From: an uncultured Clostridia bacterium
GTDB taxonomy: Bacteria > Bacillota > Clostridia > UMGS1810
DNA: 64,000 nt
Reading direction: 5' to 3'
NCBI GenBank assembly: GCA_934481345.1
Contig: CAKSPF010000009.1
Location: forward strand, 44,600-108,599
Each line of letters begins with the position of its first letter. The first letter of the stretch is position 1. Below are positions 46,701-52,969 of the stretch, in pieces. The notes beneath the pieces were generated by a model. It made no database searches. It had not been told where the DNA came from and saw nothing but the letters and a program-made list of their open reading frames with translations. A program made the translations under genes and the position numbers.

Positions 46701-47398
46701 TTACAATCACAGCAATTCCGGACGACGGATACACTGTGGCAGATATGCTGATAAACGGTAAATCAGTCGGCAGAAACGAGATTTATACCATAAAATCCGT
46801 AAAAGAAGATACCGAAGTTAAGGTTGTTTTCGCAAAGAAATCACCGCTTCCGTTTACAGACGTTATTGAATCCGACTGGTTCTATCCATATGTAAAGAGC
46901 GCTTTTGAAAACAAGTTTATGCTTGGCACATCAGATACGAAATTTGAGCCGCAGACGGCTGTTACAAGAGCGATGTTTGTAACAATTCTGCATAGAATTG
47001 ACGGCGAAAAACAGGAGGGCGAAAATATATTCAGTGACGTTGCGGATAATGCATATTATGCAAATGCAGTTGCATGGGCAATCAAAAACGGAATTGTAAA
47101 GGGTATATCCGAAACGGAATTTGCGCCCGACGACAGTATTACAAGAGAGCAGATAGCGGCAATTATTCACAGATATGCACAGTACAAGGGTTACGACGTC
47201 AGTGCAGGTGAAAATACAAACATACTTTCATACGATGACGCAGAAAGCATATCCGAATATGCGGTAGCTTCCGTTCAGTATGCCGTTGGTACGGGACTTA
47301 TCAAAGGCAAGACAGATAAAACCCTAAATCCGCAGGACAATGCAACAAGAGCGGAAACTGCAGCAATACTTCAGAGATTTTCAGAAACAAACAAGTAA
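40772..47398 (+). CDS. giant SLH-anchored surface protein B2
   Basis: A 2208-aa protein, 17 bases after A2. The signal peptide is at residues 1-27 (VFPGVAFADED). The N-terminal region parallels B1: ISNEYLSFTFNQKTGGFAIE, DYIFGQNY, LGHWANLANVRYDYTPDP, and later GGFAVDLKYGVLSSQWYDD. Toward the C-terminus come a FIVAR-type helical domain (near 1880), an InlB-like divergent repeat (RVYTVTALDTEHGRVELSQN) and three SLH domains (LPFTDVIESDWFYPYVKSAF, GISETEFAPDDSITREQIAA, TRAETAAILQRFSETNK). A 57-base tandem duplication lies near residue 795. It is probably anchored to the wall and may hold A2. Confidence 0.88.
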   Translation: MNVFKKALSYILILAVLVSVFPGVAFADEDEYKISNEYLSFTFNQKTGGFAIETAEGNPQKVLDDNIPLLYAEDKERSNGTSFITVRIGDKDYIFGQNYSFFGIESSLGTVKVGEQNRLIEIPWTIKGITVTLTAALDHNNDSNTTGNVGLSFKVENNSGKNENVSVRLLLDTALGNRIDAPYFVIDKDIQPTFTETEFSQDAIPQQIRSVDSLTNPTRLSYILMQAQGWNGGTRPSKVILGHWANLANVRYDYTPDPYCDFTNYSNDYREPDSAAAIYWENNTLQNGESFTGEMLYGVGNFSNTTGEAMGIDITAERVELSADKKSYKNDGKINVTVNIDNTVDNAAELSNVVVNLTVDDKQFELVDGEEQIKYVSLGKEIKTLKYTLKALPQDDLTAGTVYVSLSGVKTLSDGNQEDFETAAQRSLILPSVGEVSEIQFNKINPKIVYTDGEKAVTISGKMKPLEAVLANDAAVELKLVHDTTGESVTIDKKNIAFLDETGETLTFTTEEQLYVGDYKIVFEINDTRLQDNLKCKSITCSQKLQVSADKKYQLKSYGMAALVRTTDGAEAGSYDFHTFRNESEYLSFYKGELASKGRLDGKTVKYNFGKDKESIKQHEILLTVRANLREMKDAATGEIFWQADFQSGDIIINNMLSYEGEKPLKLYRSGSACRVEGDGLLKVVNSINVWRSKWSISATKGIAYTLDEERLSDAIGQGVTVRSLNLSLDGAATMIQSLGGFAVDLKYGVLSSQWYDDSDGTVTYGIGFGGSISIPIKAKKQKEQPDLTADQEDISEELNNLFDESLTADQEDISGEMTSMFDENPPRRTSTGDKIQKDTKLSDGQLSAEVDNVLFGEKGDVEDGYVKVSDTGFIGIDAAFSLALPKDVLGSLVANSPGIYASVKINTIENEYEINAGLNIKIIECEGILAFKQVNVKNKDVIVPDKIEFYIRDGLKIPVAPPVLFIAGLGGGINGLADTIGGEFDKLPPLTILLFTRLEAIGVLTGDFNAKVSLEGLSLTGDMKLKAKGLEKLIDVKAGISARWIEPWELNLYGNASIIDGLITGGITVTIADNYFYGYIFASICIPDSIPLVGGKELAGVEAAVSHEFVGANIKIIGIRFGVIYYWGESVSFGKNIDLSPPHREGIEGMSLANADDVTAYYGTNIHALSVVTLADTSAGVNEKEAKVSVDGASGQSALLLEIPYSGVGTPSAEDITLINPKGKIITLTPDDGMGNGNMLLQSREDGNFIYVTVTDAAQIKDGDGDWTVKYAADKDFEITTFKMNGVDEIAELDKDSTTIALNAEDPATKTQSVTAGWKINGAKGDKTGTIDVYLTKDKDVLSKIKTSKNNGDVLGTNILHKENVVLNSAAATEKITLPDSLPDTVGENERYYAVTTLTTTEGISLAVSNTGFKFKNSNLPKEVSGVKIAYGGNGEIFVKVTDPGDADYTHYLAEIVSEDGTVLENNIGQFEKGANFVFGKEAALEAGKSYHVNIKTLREEYKKSDEEYKTHYYYGTATVSSNSLVLPVVDMPKLKEVKVNFNTSGNEINTNVKDVVIEYVFENDVFMEMDLNGGKVYAFGVDPNPNDADFSYFRKNWKFVLDDLDDGDYVVNFTAYTSSKDHIKGSEITDVDNAYLGFTIDSSAPVLSLSQKSIDRKMGTDDITVVFGANTVIADENGKYTIEGITEKSAELMLDGIKISETDEGVAIASNGSFKIEKTLGADELFKEHLLTATDKAGNVSQMTVYAVRSGGFSFDSLRIYLDGSEITPNENGEKIINIKNGRTAKLTVAAVTENGKAFDIDPDLIDWSILYEKSAVQLNGGKITALIPGETAVKAKLATANAETANGSRSEGLSDYVIVNIGNNSQSDLAEKIEEAKSIIANNPNASAGKINALQTAIDEAETLINNPQASESDFTDGVTKLTQAISDFWRNDGQSGSSGGGGGSARVYTVTALDTEHGRVELSQNKVYSGNSVTITAIPDDGYTVADMLINGKSVGRNEIYTIKSVKEDTEVKVVFAKKSPLPFTDVIESDWFYPYVKSAFENKFMLGTSDTKFEPQTAVTRAMFVTILHRIDGEKQEGENIFSDVADNAYYANAVAWAIKNGIVKGISETEFAPDDSITREQIAAIIHRYAQYKGYDVSAGENTNILSYDDAESISEYAVASVQYAVGTGLIKGKTDKTLNPQDNATRAETAAILQRFSETNK
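43133..43247 (+). repeat. 57-base tandem duplication inside B2
   Basis: Two consecutive, diverged copies encode LTADQEDISEELNNLFDES and LTADQEDISGEMTSMFDEN. The unit is 19 residues, so the frame is kept. Confidence 0.8.
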
Positions 47399-47422
47399 AA
47401 CCGTAATTTAATATTATATTCC

Positions 47423-47455
47423 AAATCCCCGTTTGATTATCAAACGGGGATTTTT
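47423..47455 (+). terminator. terminator after giant gene B2
   Basis: AAATCCCCGTTTG pairs perfectly with CAAACGGGGATTT, followed by a TTTTT tract. It is the counterpart of the terminator after B1. Confidence 0.9.
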
Positions 47456-47461
47456 ATATGA

Positions 47462-47492
47462 GTAATAGAAAGCCTGTCTTTATTCATATATG
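47462..47492 (+). promoter_or_regulatory. sigma-E-like promoter of the element 2 recombinase operon
   Basis: GTAATAG at 47462-47468 and CATATATG at 47485-47492 have 17 bases between ATA and CATA, identical spacing to element 1. The -10 boxes of the two elements differ only at the last base. Confidence 0.45.
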
Positions 47493-47663
47493 TGTATAAG
47501 TCGGTATAAAAAAGGAGGGGATGTTACGGGCAGATCAAACAGCAACAAAAACTGCAAAAGTATTTTTAAAAACGGATATGAAGCGATAACAAAAGCTGAA
47601 TTTACAAAAATCTGGGCTGATATGATAAACAGAATTGAAAAAAACAAATCCGTCGGGCGGTGA
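47490..47663 (+). CDS. small protein upstream of recombinase 2, uncertain start
   Basis: An open frame ends at TGA 47661-47663 and encodes TGRSNSNKNCKSIFKNGYEA, then KAEFTKIWADMINRIEKNKS, a basic helical peptide. The only in-frame ATG (47490, 57 aa) lies on the putative -10 box, whereas the clear ribosome binding site AAAGGAGGGG (47511-47520) points to a start near 47523. There the codon is GTT, and the nearby ATG 47521 is in another frame. A one-base deletion at ATG-GTT would explain this. It occupies the place of the 59-aa ORF in element 1 and is a candidate directionality factor, possibly damaged. Confidence 0.45.
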   Translation: MCISRYKKGGDVTGRSNSNKNCKSIFKNGYEAITKAEFTKIWADMINRIEKNKSVGR

Positions 47664-47724
47664 TAAAGCTCACCTGCTGAGGTTTGAAAAATAGTTTGCT
47701 TTGTCTTAAAGGAGATATATCAGA

Positions 47725-49278
47725 ATGAAAGCAGCCGTTTATTGCCGCTTATCCGAAGAAGACAGAAATAAACAGTTTGAAACTGATGACTCAAACAGTA
47801 TTCAAAATCAAAAAACGCTGCTTGTTCAGTACGCACTTGAACAGGGGTGGGATATATACAGCATATACAGCGATGACGATTATACCGGCTCTGACAGAAA
47901 AAGACCGGAATTTAACCGTTTGCTCACCGATGCCGAAAACAGAAAATTTGATATTGTGCTCTGTAAAACCCAGTCAAGATTTACCCGTGAACTTGAATTG
48001 GTAGAAAAATACATACACGGACTGTTCCCCGTCTGGGGAATTCGTTTTGTGAGCATAGTCGATAATGCGGATACCGAGAATAAAGGCAACAAGAAGTCGA
48101 GGCAGATAAACGGTCTTGTCAATGAGTGGTATCTGGAAGATATGTCGGAAAGTATAAAAAGCGTTTTGACAAACAGGAGAAAAAACGGTTTTCATATAGG
48201 TTCTTTCGCTTTGTATGGGTATAAAAAGGATCCCGACCAAAAGGGGCACTTGATTATTGACGACGAGGCCGCAGATATAGTAAGAGAGGTTTTCACGCTG
48301 TTTTCGCAAGGCATGGGAAAAACCGCAATCGCACGCATGCTTAATGACAGGGGAGTGCCTAATCCTACGGAATACAAAAGGCTCCACGGATTAAGATATA
48401 AGCAGCCGAAGCATAAAAACAGCACCTTATGGAAATATTCGGCGATTTCCGATATGCTGAATAATGAAATATATATCGGAAATATGGTTCAGGGCAAGTA
48501 CGGGAGTGTGTCATATAAAACAAAGCAAAATAAGCCGCGCCCCAAAAGTGAATGGTATATTGTCGAGGGGACGCATGAACCTATAATCGACCGCAAATTG
48601 TGGAACAGGGTGCAGTCTGTGATTGCAGGGCGTTCAAAGCCGTATAAAGATGGAACAGTCGGGCTGTTTGCAGGGAAAGCCAGGTGTGCCGGCTGCGGAT
48701 ATGTCATGCGTTCGTCAAAAAGCCGCAATAAGCATTATCTGCAATGCCCGAACAGGCATATTTCAAAGGAGGCATGTGTCGGTTCGTTTATTTCTGTTGA
48801 CAAATTGGAGCAGGCTGTTATTTCGGAAATAAACTTTTTGGCAGATAAATACCTGGACAAAGATGAGTTGGAGAGCAGAATAGAAATCTGCGGCGGTTTG
48901 GAGGAGCAAAGCCGGAAAATAAAATCCGTACTTGAGCTGTATCACAGGCGGATTGAGGAATATTCCAAAGGAATATGCGACATCTATATGGATAAAGTGA
49001 AGGGACTGATTTCCGAAAATGATTTTGCCTGTATATCAAAAGAGCTTAATGCGGAGAAAAAACGGCTGGAACAAATCGCATCCGACAGCGAAAAACAATT
49101 GTCGGAGCTTGAAGAAAAAATCGGACTCGGAGATGACCGCAGGGCAATAATCGGGCAATACACCGATATGGAGCATTTAAGCCGTGAAATGGTTGAAATT
49201 CTTATTGACTATATAGCTGTTTATAAGCGAATACCCGGCACAAGTGATGTTCCCGTGGAAATACACTGGAACTTTTGA
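47725..49278 (+). CDS. large serine recombinase of element 2
   Basis: A 517-aa recombinase. The catalytic serine is in AAVYCRLSEEDRN (residue about 10), with FDIVLCKTQSRFTREL as the active-site arginine region. The recombinase domain follows (GYKKDPDQKGHLIIDDEAAD), then a zinc ribbon beginning CAGCGYVMR (near 315) and a C-terminal coiled coil (380-480). It resembles the TnpX/Tn4451-type group more than recombinase 1 does. AAAGGAG precedes ATG 47725. Its stop is 22 bases before the right att core. It is predicted to excise element 2. Confidence 0.93.
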   Translation: MKAAVYCRLSEEDRNKQFETDDSNSIQNQKTLLVQYALEQGWDIYSIYSDDDYTGSDRKRPEFNRLLTDAENRKFDIVLCKTQSRFTRELELVEKYIHGLFPVWGIRFVSIVDNADTENKGNKKSRQINGLVNEWYLEDMSESIKSVLTNRRKNGFHIGSFALYGYKKDPDQKGHLIIDDEAADIVREVFTLFSQGMGKTAIARMLNDRGVPNPTEYKRLHGLRYKQPKHKNSTLWKYSAISDMLNNEIYIGNMVQGKYGSVSYKTKQNKPRPKSEWYIVEGTHEPIIDRKLWNRVQSVIAGRSKPYKDGTVGLFAGKARCAGCGYVMRSSKSRNKHYLQCPNRHISKEACVGSFISVDKLEQAVISEINFLADKYLDKDELESRIEICGGLEEQSRKIKSVLELYHRRIEEYSKGICDIYMDKVKGLISENDFACISKELNAEKKRLEQIASDSEKQLSELEEKIGLGDDRRAIIGQYTDMEHLSREMVEILIDYIAVYKRIPGTSDVPVEIHWNF

Positions 49279-49300
49279 TTTATGTTGTTCTTGCAAAGAC

Positions 49301-49495
49301 GCAGCAGAACAAAAGGCAAGAGCGACATATGATAATATTTTAAGACTCTCCGATGACCCTGATGTTAATGATGTAATAAGATTTTTAAGAGAAAGAGAAG
49401 TTGTGCATTATCAAAGATTCGGTGAAGCAAACCATACTAATTTAAGGAAAAATTTCTATAAATACCAATTGAGATTTCATTTTTGCAATATATAA
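49301..49495 (+). CDS. cotJC: cotJC segment 3 (C-terminal; gene interrupted)
   Basis: From the att core GCAGCAGA the frame reads AAEQKARATYDNILRLSDDP, then DVIRFLREREVVHYQRFGEA, the conserved C-terminal part of CotJC with the REREVVH motif. It ends at TAA 49493-49495. Joined to segments 1 and 2 this gives 197 residues, close to the usual CotJC length of about 190. The last 21 residues (from NHTNLRKNFYKYQ) are AT-rich and do not resemble CotJC tails I know, so the very end may have been replaced. Confidence 0.88.
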   Translation, partial: AAEQKARATYDNILRLSDDPDVNDVIRFLREREVVHYQRFGEANHTNLRKNFYKYQLRFHFCNI

Positions 49496-49502
49496 ATAAA
49501 TA

Positions 49503-49531
49503 TTGCAAAAATTTGTATAAAGTGATATAAT
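49503..49531 (+). promoter_or_regulatory. promoter of the TIR-STAND gene
   Basis: TTGCAA at 49503-49508 and TATAAT at 49526-49531 have a 17-base spacer. Confidence 0.75.
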
Positions 49532-49602
49532 ACTCATATAAAAGACATTTATCATTTTTGAAGAAAAATACAAACATAAATAAAATAATATTGGAGAAAC
49601 TT

Positions 49603-52101
49603 ATGAATAAGATTTTCTTATCACATAGTAGTGATGATAAAAAAATAGTAGAAGAAATAGCTAGTTTGCTAGGTAAGCATAATTGCATATACGATAAATT
49701 CACCTTTGACATAGGCGAACAGACTGCAAACGAAATTCTTAGATGCCTCGATGAAACAGACATATTTGTTTACTTTATATCAAACAGTTCATTAGATTCT
49801 AAATGGGTACAACAAGAATTTAACAAAGCGACAAATTTATTGAATGACACATCACATAAACTTTCACAAATTTTCCCGATTATTATAGATGATACAAAAT
49901 ATACTGATGAGCGGATTGCAGAATTTTTAAGAAAAGATTACAATTTACAACGAGTAGATAATGCCAAATTAGCATATAGAAAAATTCTTAATCAAATTTC
50001 TAAAAAAGAATTTGAGAGAGATTCTAATTATGTTTATAATTACGATTTTTTCTATGGTCATGACAATGAAATTAGAGAATTCAAGCAACGTGTAGATAAT
50101 TTATCAGAACCTTGCTTAAAGAGTGTAGTTGTATCAGGGGTTCCTGGTATTGGGAAAAAATCCTTTTTAAGACATGCATTGCGTGAAGCAAAAATTATTA
50201 AAGATTATTATAGACCAATTCCTATTTCTTTATCAAAAAATGAAAACATAGAAGATCTAATAATATTATTATCCAATGCTGGTTTTGGCGATTACACTCT
50301 TGGACAAATCATAAACTTGAAAACTATAGATGAAAAAATTGATATCCTTGCAGAGTTATTCAATAAAATACAAAGGTATAAAGAAATTGTAATAATAGAA
50401 GATGACGAATGTATAGTAGAAATGAATGGTAGTCTTCGCTATTGGTTTGTCAAAACATTAGAAAAGACAGAAAATGGAATAGCTGTTGCGATTACAAGCA
50501 ACTATTCGATAGATAGTTTTTATAAAAAAAACTATCCAAATGTATTTACTACCTCATTATTAGAATTAGAACCTTCTGACACCATAGGATTGTTAAGAAC
50601 CTACTCTCAACAACAAAATATTGAATTTTCAAGAAAAGACCTAGAATATTTAAAAGACTGTTTATCAGGATATCCTTTACAAGTTATTTACTGTGTTGAC
50701 TTAGCAAAACAAGAAAGTATTGATTATGTAAAAAGTAACACATATTTAATATCCCAAATGCCGGATCAAATATCGGCTAGTATATTAGAAAAATGTCAAA
50801 ATGAATTTGATGCTAAAAGTTATTGGGGTATTCTTGCTCTTGTCGCTCGATTGGATTTAACTCCAATTAATATAATAAATAAAATATCGAAAATGAATAC
50901 TCAATATAGAGACATTATAAATTCATTAAAGAAGTATTCTGTGTGTTATCCGATGGGTTCTGCAAATGAATATTTAAAAATGAATTCATTTATAAGAACT
51001 TATGTTACAAGAAATCGGGCTGTAATTCCTAAAGATATTCATGAATTCTTGCTTCAAAAGCTTAATGATTTCAATGAAAGTTTGTCAAACAATGAAAATA
51101 CCGATTTATGGGATTTATCAGAAATAAGATATTTTATAAAAGAAAATTTAGCAAATGGAATCGATGTTTCTAGTAATTTTGTTTACTCAACAATTATTTT
51201 ACAAACAGTTATGGAGCTATACCATAATCAACAGTATAGCAAGGTTTTAAACATCATCCGAAAAGCTAATAGCGATAATAGACTACAATACTTTGAAGAA
51301 TCTATAATTCAAACATTACAAAGATACTTATGCTTGTCATTAAGTAAAAATCGTGATTCAGATTTTGAATCAGAAGTTCAATTTTTTGCCGAACAGAAAA
51401 AATGGTCAGATTATTACTTTTTAAAGGGATTTAATGCAAGATGTAACGGGGATTACGAAAAAGCTCAAACCCATTTTAATAAAGTTTTAGAATTCAATTC
51501 TAATCATTTAGCAGCAAAGAGAGAATTGGTTATAGTTTATCTATCTCTACAGGATTTCGATGCAGCATTTATTTTAGCCCAAAGTAATTATCGTAGAAAT
51601 AAAAATAATCTATATGCTTTGCAAGCTTATTTTGAGTGTTTGTTAGAAGTAATGAGTATTGATGAACAACACCTTAACGAGGAATTAGAAGAAATGCTGT
51701 GTTCAATAAAAAATATTCATAGAATAAATTCTACTCCAGTATACTACCAACTGATGGCAAAATATGAATTTTATTTCAACCATTCAATTGATTCGGCGAT
51801 GAGATATATCAATGATGGGTTAAAAAAATACAATGACCATATGTATATATTAAGAGATAAGTTTGATATTTATAGGAGGAATAAGAATATATTGGGGATG
51901 AGAAACACTTTAATAGAACTAAAAAATGCTACTAACGATTTAAAATACAAGGGGATTTATATTACAAGAAAGGCAATTTTAGATCTTTTTGAAGGAAAAA
52001 CCGAACAAAGTGTTCGTCTATATTTAAAAACAGAAGGCAATTTTTCAGAGAAAACAATCGAAAATATATTAAACAAGGTTCAAAATTCTATTACAAAATG
52101 A
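49603..52101 (+). CDS. TIR-STAND-TPR protein, probable antiviral defence
   Basis: An 832-aa protein. The N-terminal TIR domain (1-125) has KIFLSHSSDD at its start and SSLDSKWVQQEF containing the likely catalytic Glu, as in NAD-cleaving TIR effectors. A STAND-type NTPase follows, with P-loop VVVSGVPGIGKKSFLRHA near residue 170 and Walker B EIVIIEDDE. The usual Thr after GK is Lys. The C-terminal 350 residues contain helical TPR-like repeats (RCNGDYEKAQTHFNKVLEFN). This layout matches bacterial NLR-like defence proteins, in which TPR senses, STAND oligomerises and TIR kills the infected cell. ATG 49603 has GGAGA upstream. Strong AT bias compared with neighbours indicates transfer. Confidence 0.85.
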   Translation: MNKIFLSHSSDDKKIVEEIASLLGKHNCIYDKFTFDIGEQTANEILRCLDETDIFVYFISNSSLDSKWVQQEFNKATNLLNDTSHKLSQIFPIIIDDTKYTDERIAEFLRKDYNLQRVDNAKLAYRKILNQISKKEFERDSNYVYNYDFFYGHDNEIREFKQRVDNLSEPCLKSVVVSGVPGIGKKSFLRHALREAKIIKDYYRPIPISLSKNENIEDLIILLSNAGFGDYTLGQIINLKTIDEKIDILAELFNKIQRYKEIVIIEDDECIVEMNGSLRYWFVKTLEKTENGIAVAITSNYSIDSFYKKNYPNVFTTSLLELEPSDTIGLLRTYSQQQNIEFSRKDLEYLKDCLSGYPLQVIYCVDLAKQESIDYVKSNTYLISQMPDQISASILEKCQNEFDAKSYWGILALVARLDLTPINIINKISKMNTQYRDIINSLKKYSVCYPMGSANEYLKMNSFIRTYVTRNRAVIPKDIHEFLLQKLNDFNESLSNNENTDLWDLSEIRYFIKENLANGIDVSSNFVYSTIILQTVMELYHNQQYSKVLNIIRKANSDNRLQYFEESIIQTLQRYLCLSLSKNRDSDFESEVQFFAEQKKWSDYYFLKGFNARCNGDYEKAQTHFNKVLEFNSNHLAAKRELVIVYLSLQDFDAAFILAQSNYRRNKNNLYALQAYFECLLEVMSIDEQHLNEELEEMLCSIKNIHRINSTPVYYQLMAKYEFYFNHSIDSAMRYINDGLKKYNDHMYILRDKFDIYRRNKNILGMRNTLIELKNATNDLKYKGIYITRKAILDLFEGKTEQSVRLYLKTEGNFSEKTIENILNKVQNSITK

Positions 52102-52497
52102 ATATCATAATACTATTTGTGTCATTTGTTTATTGAGGTGAAATACGAAAATTTTTATAGAAACGGCAATTTGAGATATTGTTAAAACAATTAAAGATAT
52201 GTGTTGACATTTTAAGCGTTTTTTATCGCATAAAACAAGGGGTTTCAGAGGTCAAAACAGGCAAGGTAATGTTTTATTTTACCTTGCCCGAAAATGCAGT
52301 TTTCGTTTTCTACACACATAAAAAATATCGTGATACATAAAACAAGCATCACGATATTTTTTGGTCTGCATTTTATATTTCTTATTGCAGAAAGAAATTA
52401 TTTCAAGGCTGATAAGGACTTGATATTCAAAACTTGCGCCGCTTTATTTCGAAAGGCGGCTCGTTGCCGTATTTAGCGACAATGAACCTTTCTGCGT
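52102..52497. other. non-coding gap with several perfect hairpins
   Basis: No convincing gene. It holds GGCAAGGTAA/TTACCTTGCC (52260-52288), CGAAAA/TTTTCG (52289-52305) and AAAATATCGTGAT/ATCACGATATTTT (52322-52360, followed by T, terminator-like). Near 52146-52175 a stretch resembles the AT-rich tail of cotJC segment 3. Confidence 0.5.
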
Positions 52498-52939
52498 TTA
52501 TTCCGCAAAAGCATATCTTCTCACAAACAGAATTTCTTCGCTTGTATTATCACGAATTGCAAAATAGAACGGCTTATTAAATTTAAGTTCTATCGACTCC
52601 GGCGAAAGTGCCGAACCGCTCATGCCGATTGAGGTTACAGCTGCGGCTTCCGTTTCTTCTTCGTCCACACTGATAAATGTTTTAATTGTATCGGTAAACC
52701 ACATATTGTCCGAATTAAACATTTTTTCAAACTGTGCCGCTTTGGTGTTAAAAGCAGTTTTAATCCCTATGTTTTTAAGCATATCATTAAAGCTTTCTGA
52801 ATACTCAACCTTAATTCGGCATTGAAAGTTTTGTATATGTATACTTAAAATTTTCACCGGTGATTGTGGCATCAAACTCTCGTTCCGGATTTATGCTGCT
52901 GTCTGCAAGCATTAAATACATACTTACATTGCCGAGATT
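52498..52939 (-). pseudogene. serpin (serine protease inhibitor) pseudogene, C-terminal remnant
   Basis: The remnant begins on the minus strand with NLGNVSMYLMLADSSINPER and runs to TYTKLSMPN. It then loses frame where about five bases are missing, and continues as RIKVEYSESFNDMLKNIGIK. The serpin hinge and breach motifs follow: TFISVDEEETEAAAVTSIGM, the reactive-centre region, and FNKPFYFAIRDNTSEEILFV to the stop. About two thirds of a serpin (N-terminal) is absent, and a stop codon precedes the homology. It is therefore non-functional. Confidence 0.85.
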
Positions 52940-52969
52940 TTATATAATATTATTTTCAAGAAAACTGAT

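Larger units (their letters stand above)
32830..49308. mobile_element. element 2: 16.5-kb serine-recombinase element inserted in cotJC
   Basis: The element is bounded by direct copies of GCAGCAGA at 32830-32837 and 49301-49308; one copy plus interior is 16,471 bp. Contents on the plus strand are TetR regulator, giant protein A2, giant SLH protein B2, small ORF and serine recombinase. The order is the same as element 1 but in the opposite orientation. Removing it joins codons LAAEQKARATY of CotJC exactly. No phage structural or conjugation genes were seen. Confidence 0.9.

Noticed and set aside
14129..49308. Prophage identity for the two cotJC elements
   Set aside because: Apart from recombinases there are no capsid, tail, lysis or replication genes in either element.
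52294..52476. A 60-codon open frame after the TIR gene
   Set aside because: It runs through hairpin sequences and has no ribosome binding site or protein-like composition.
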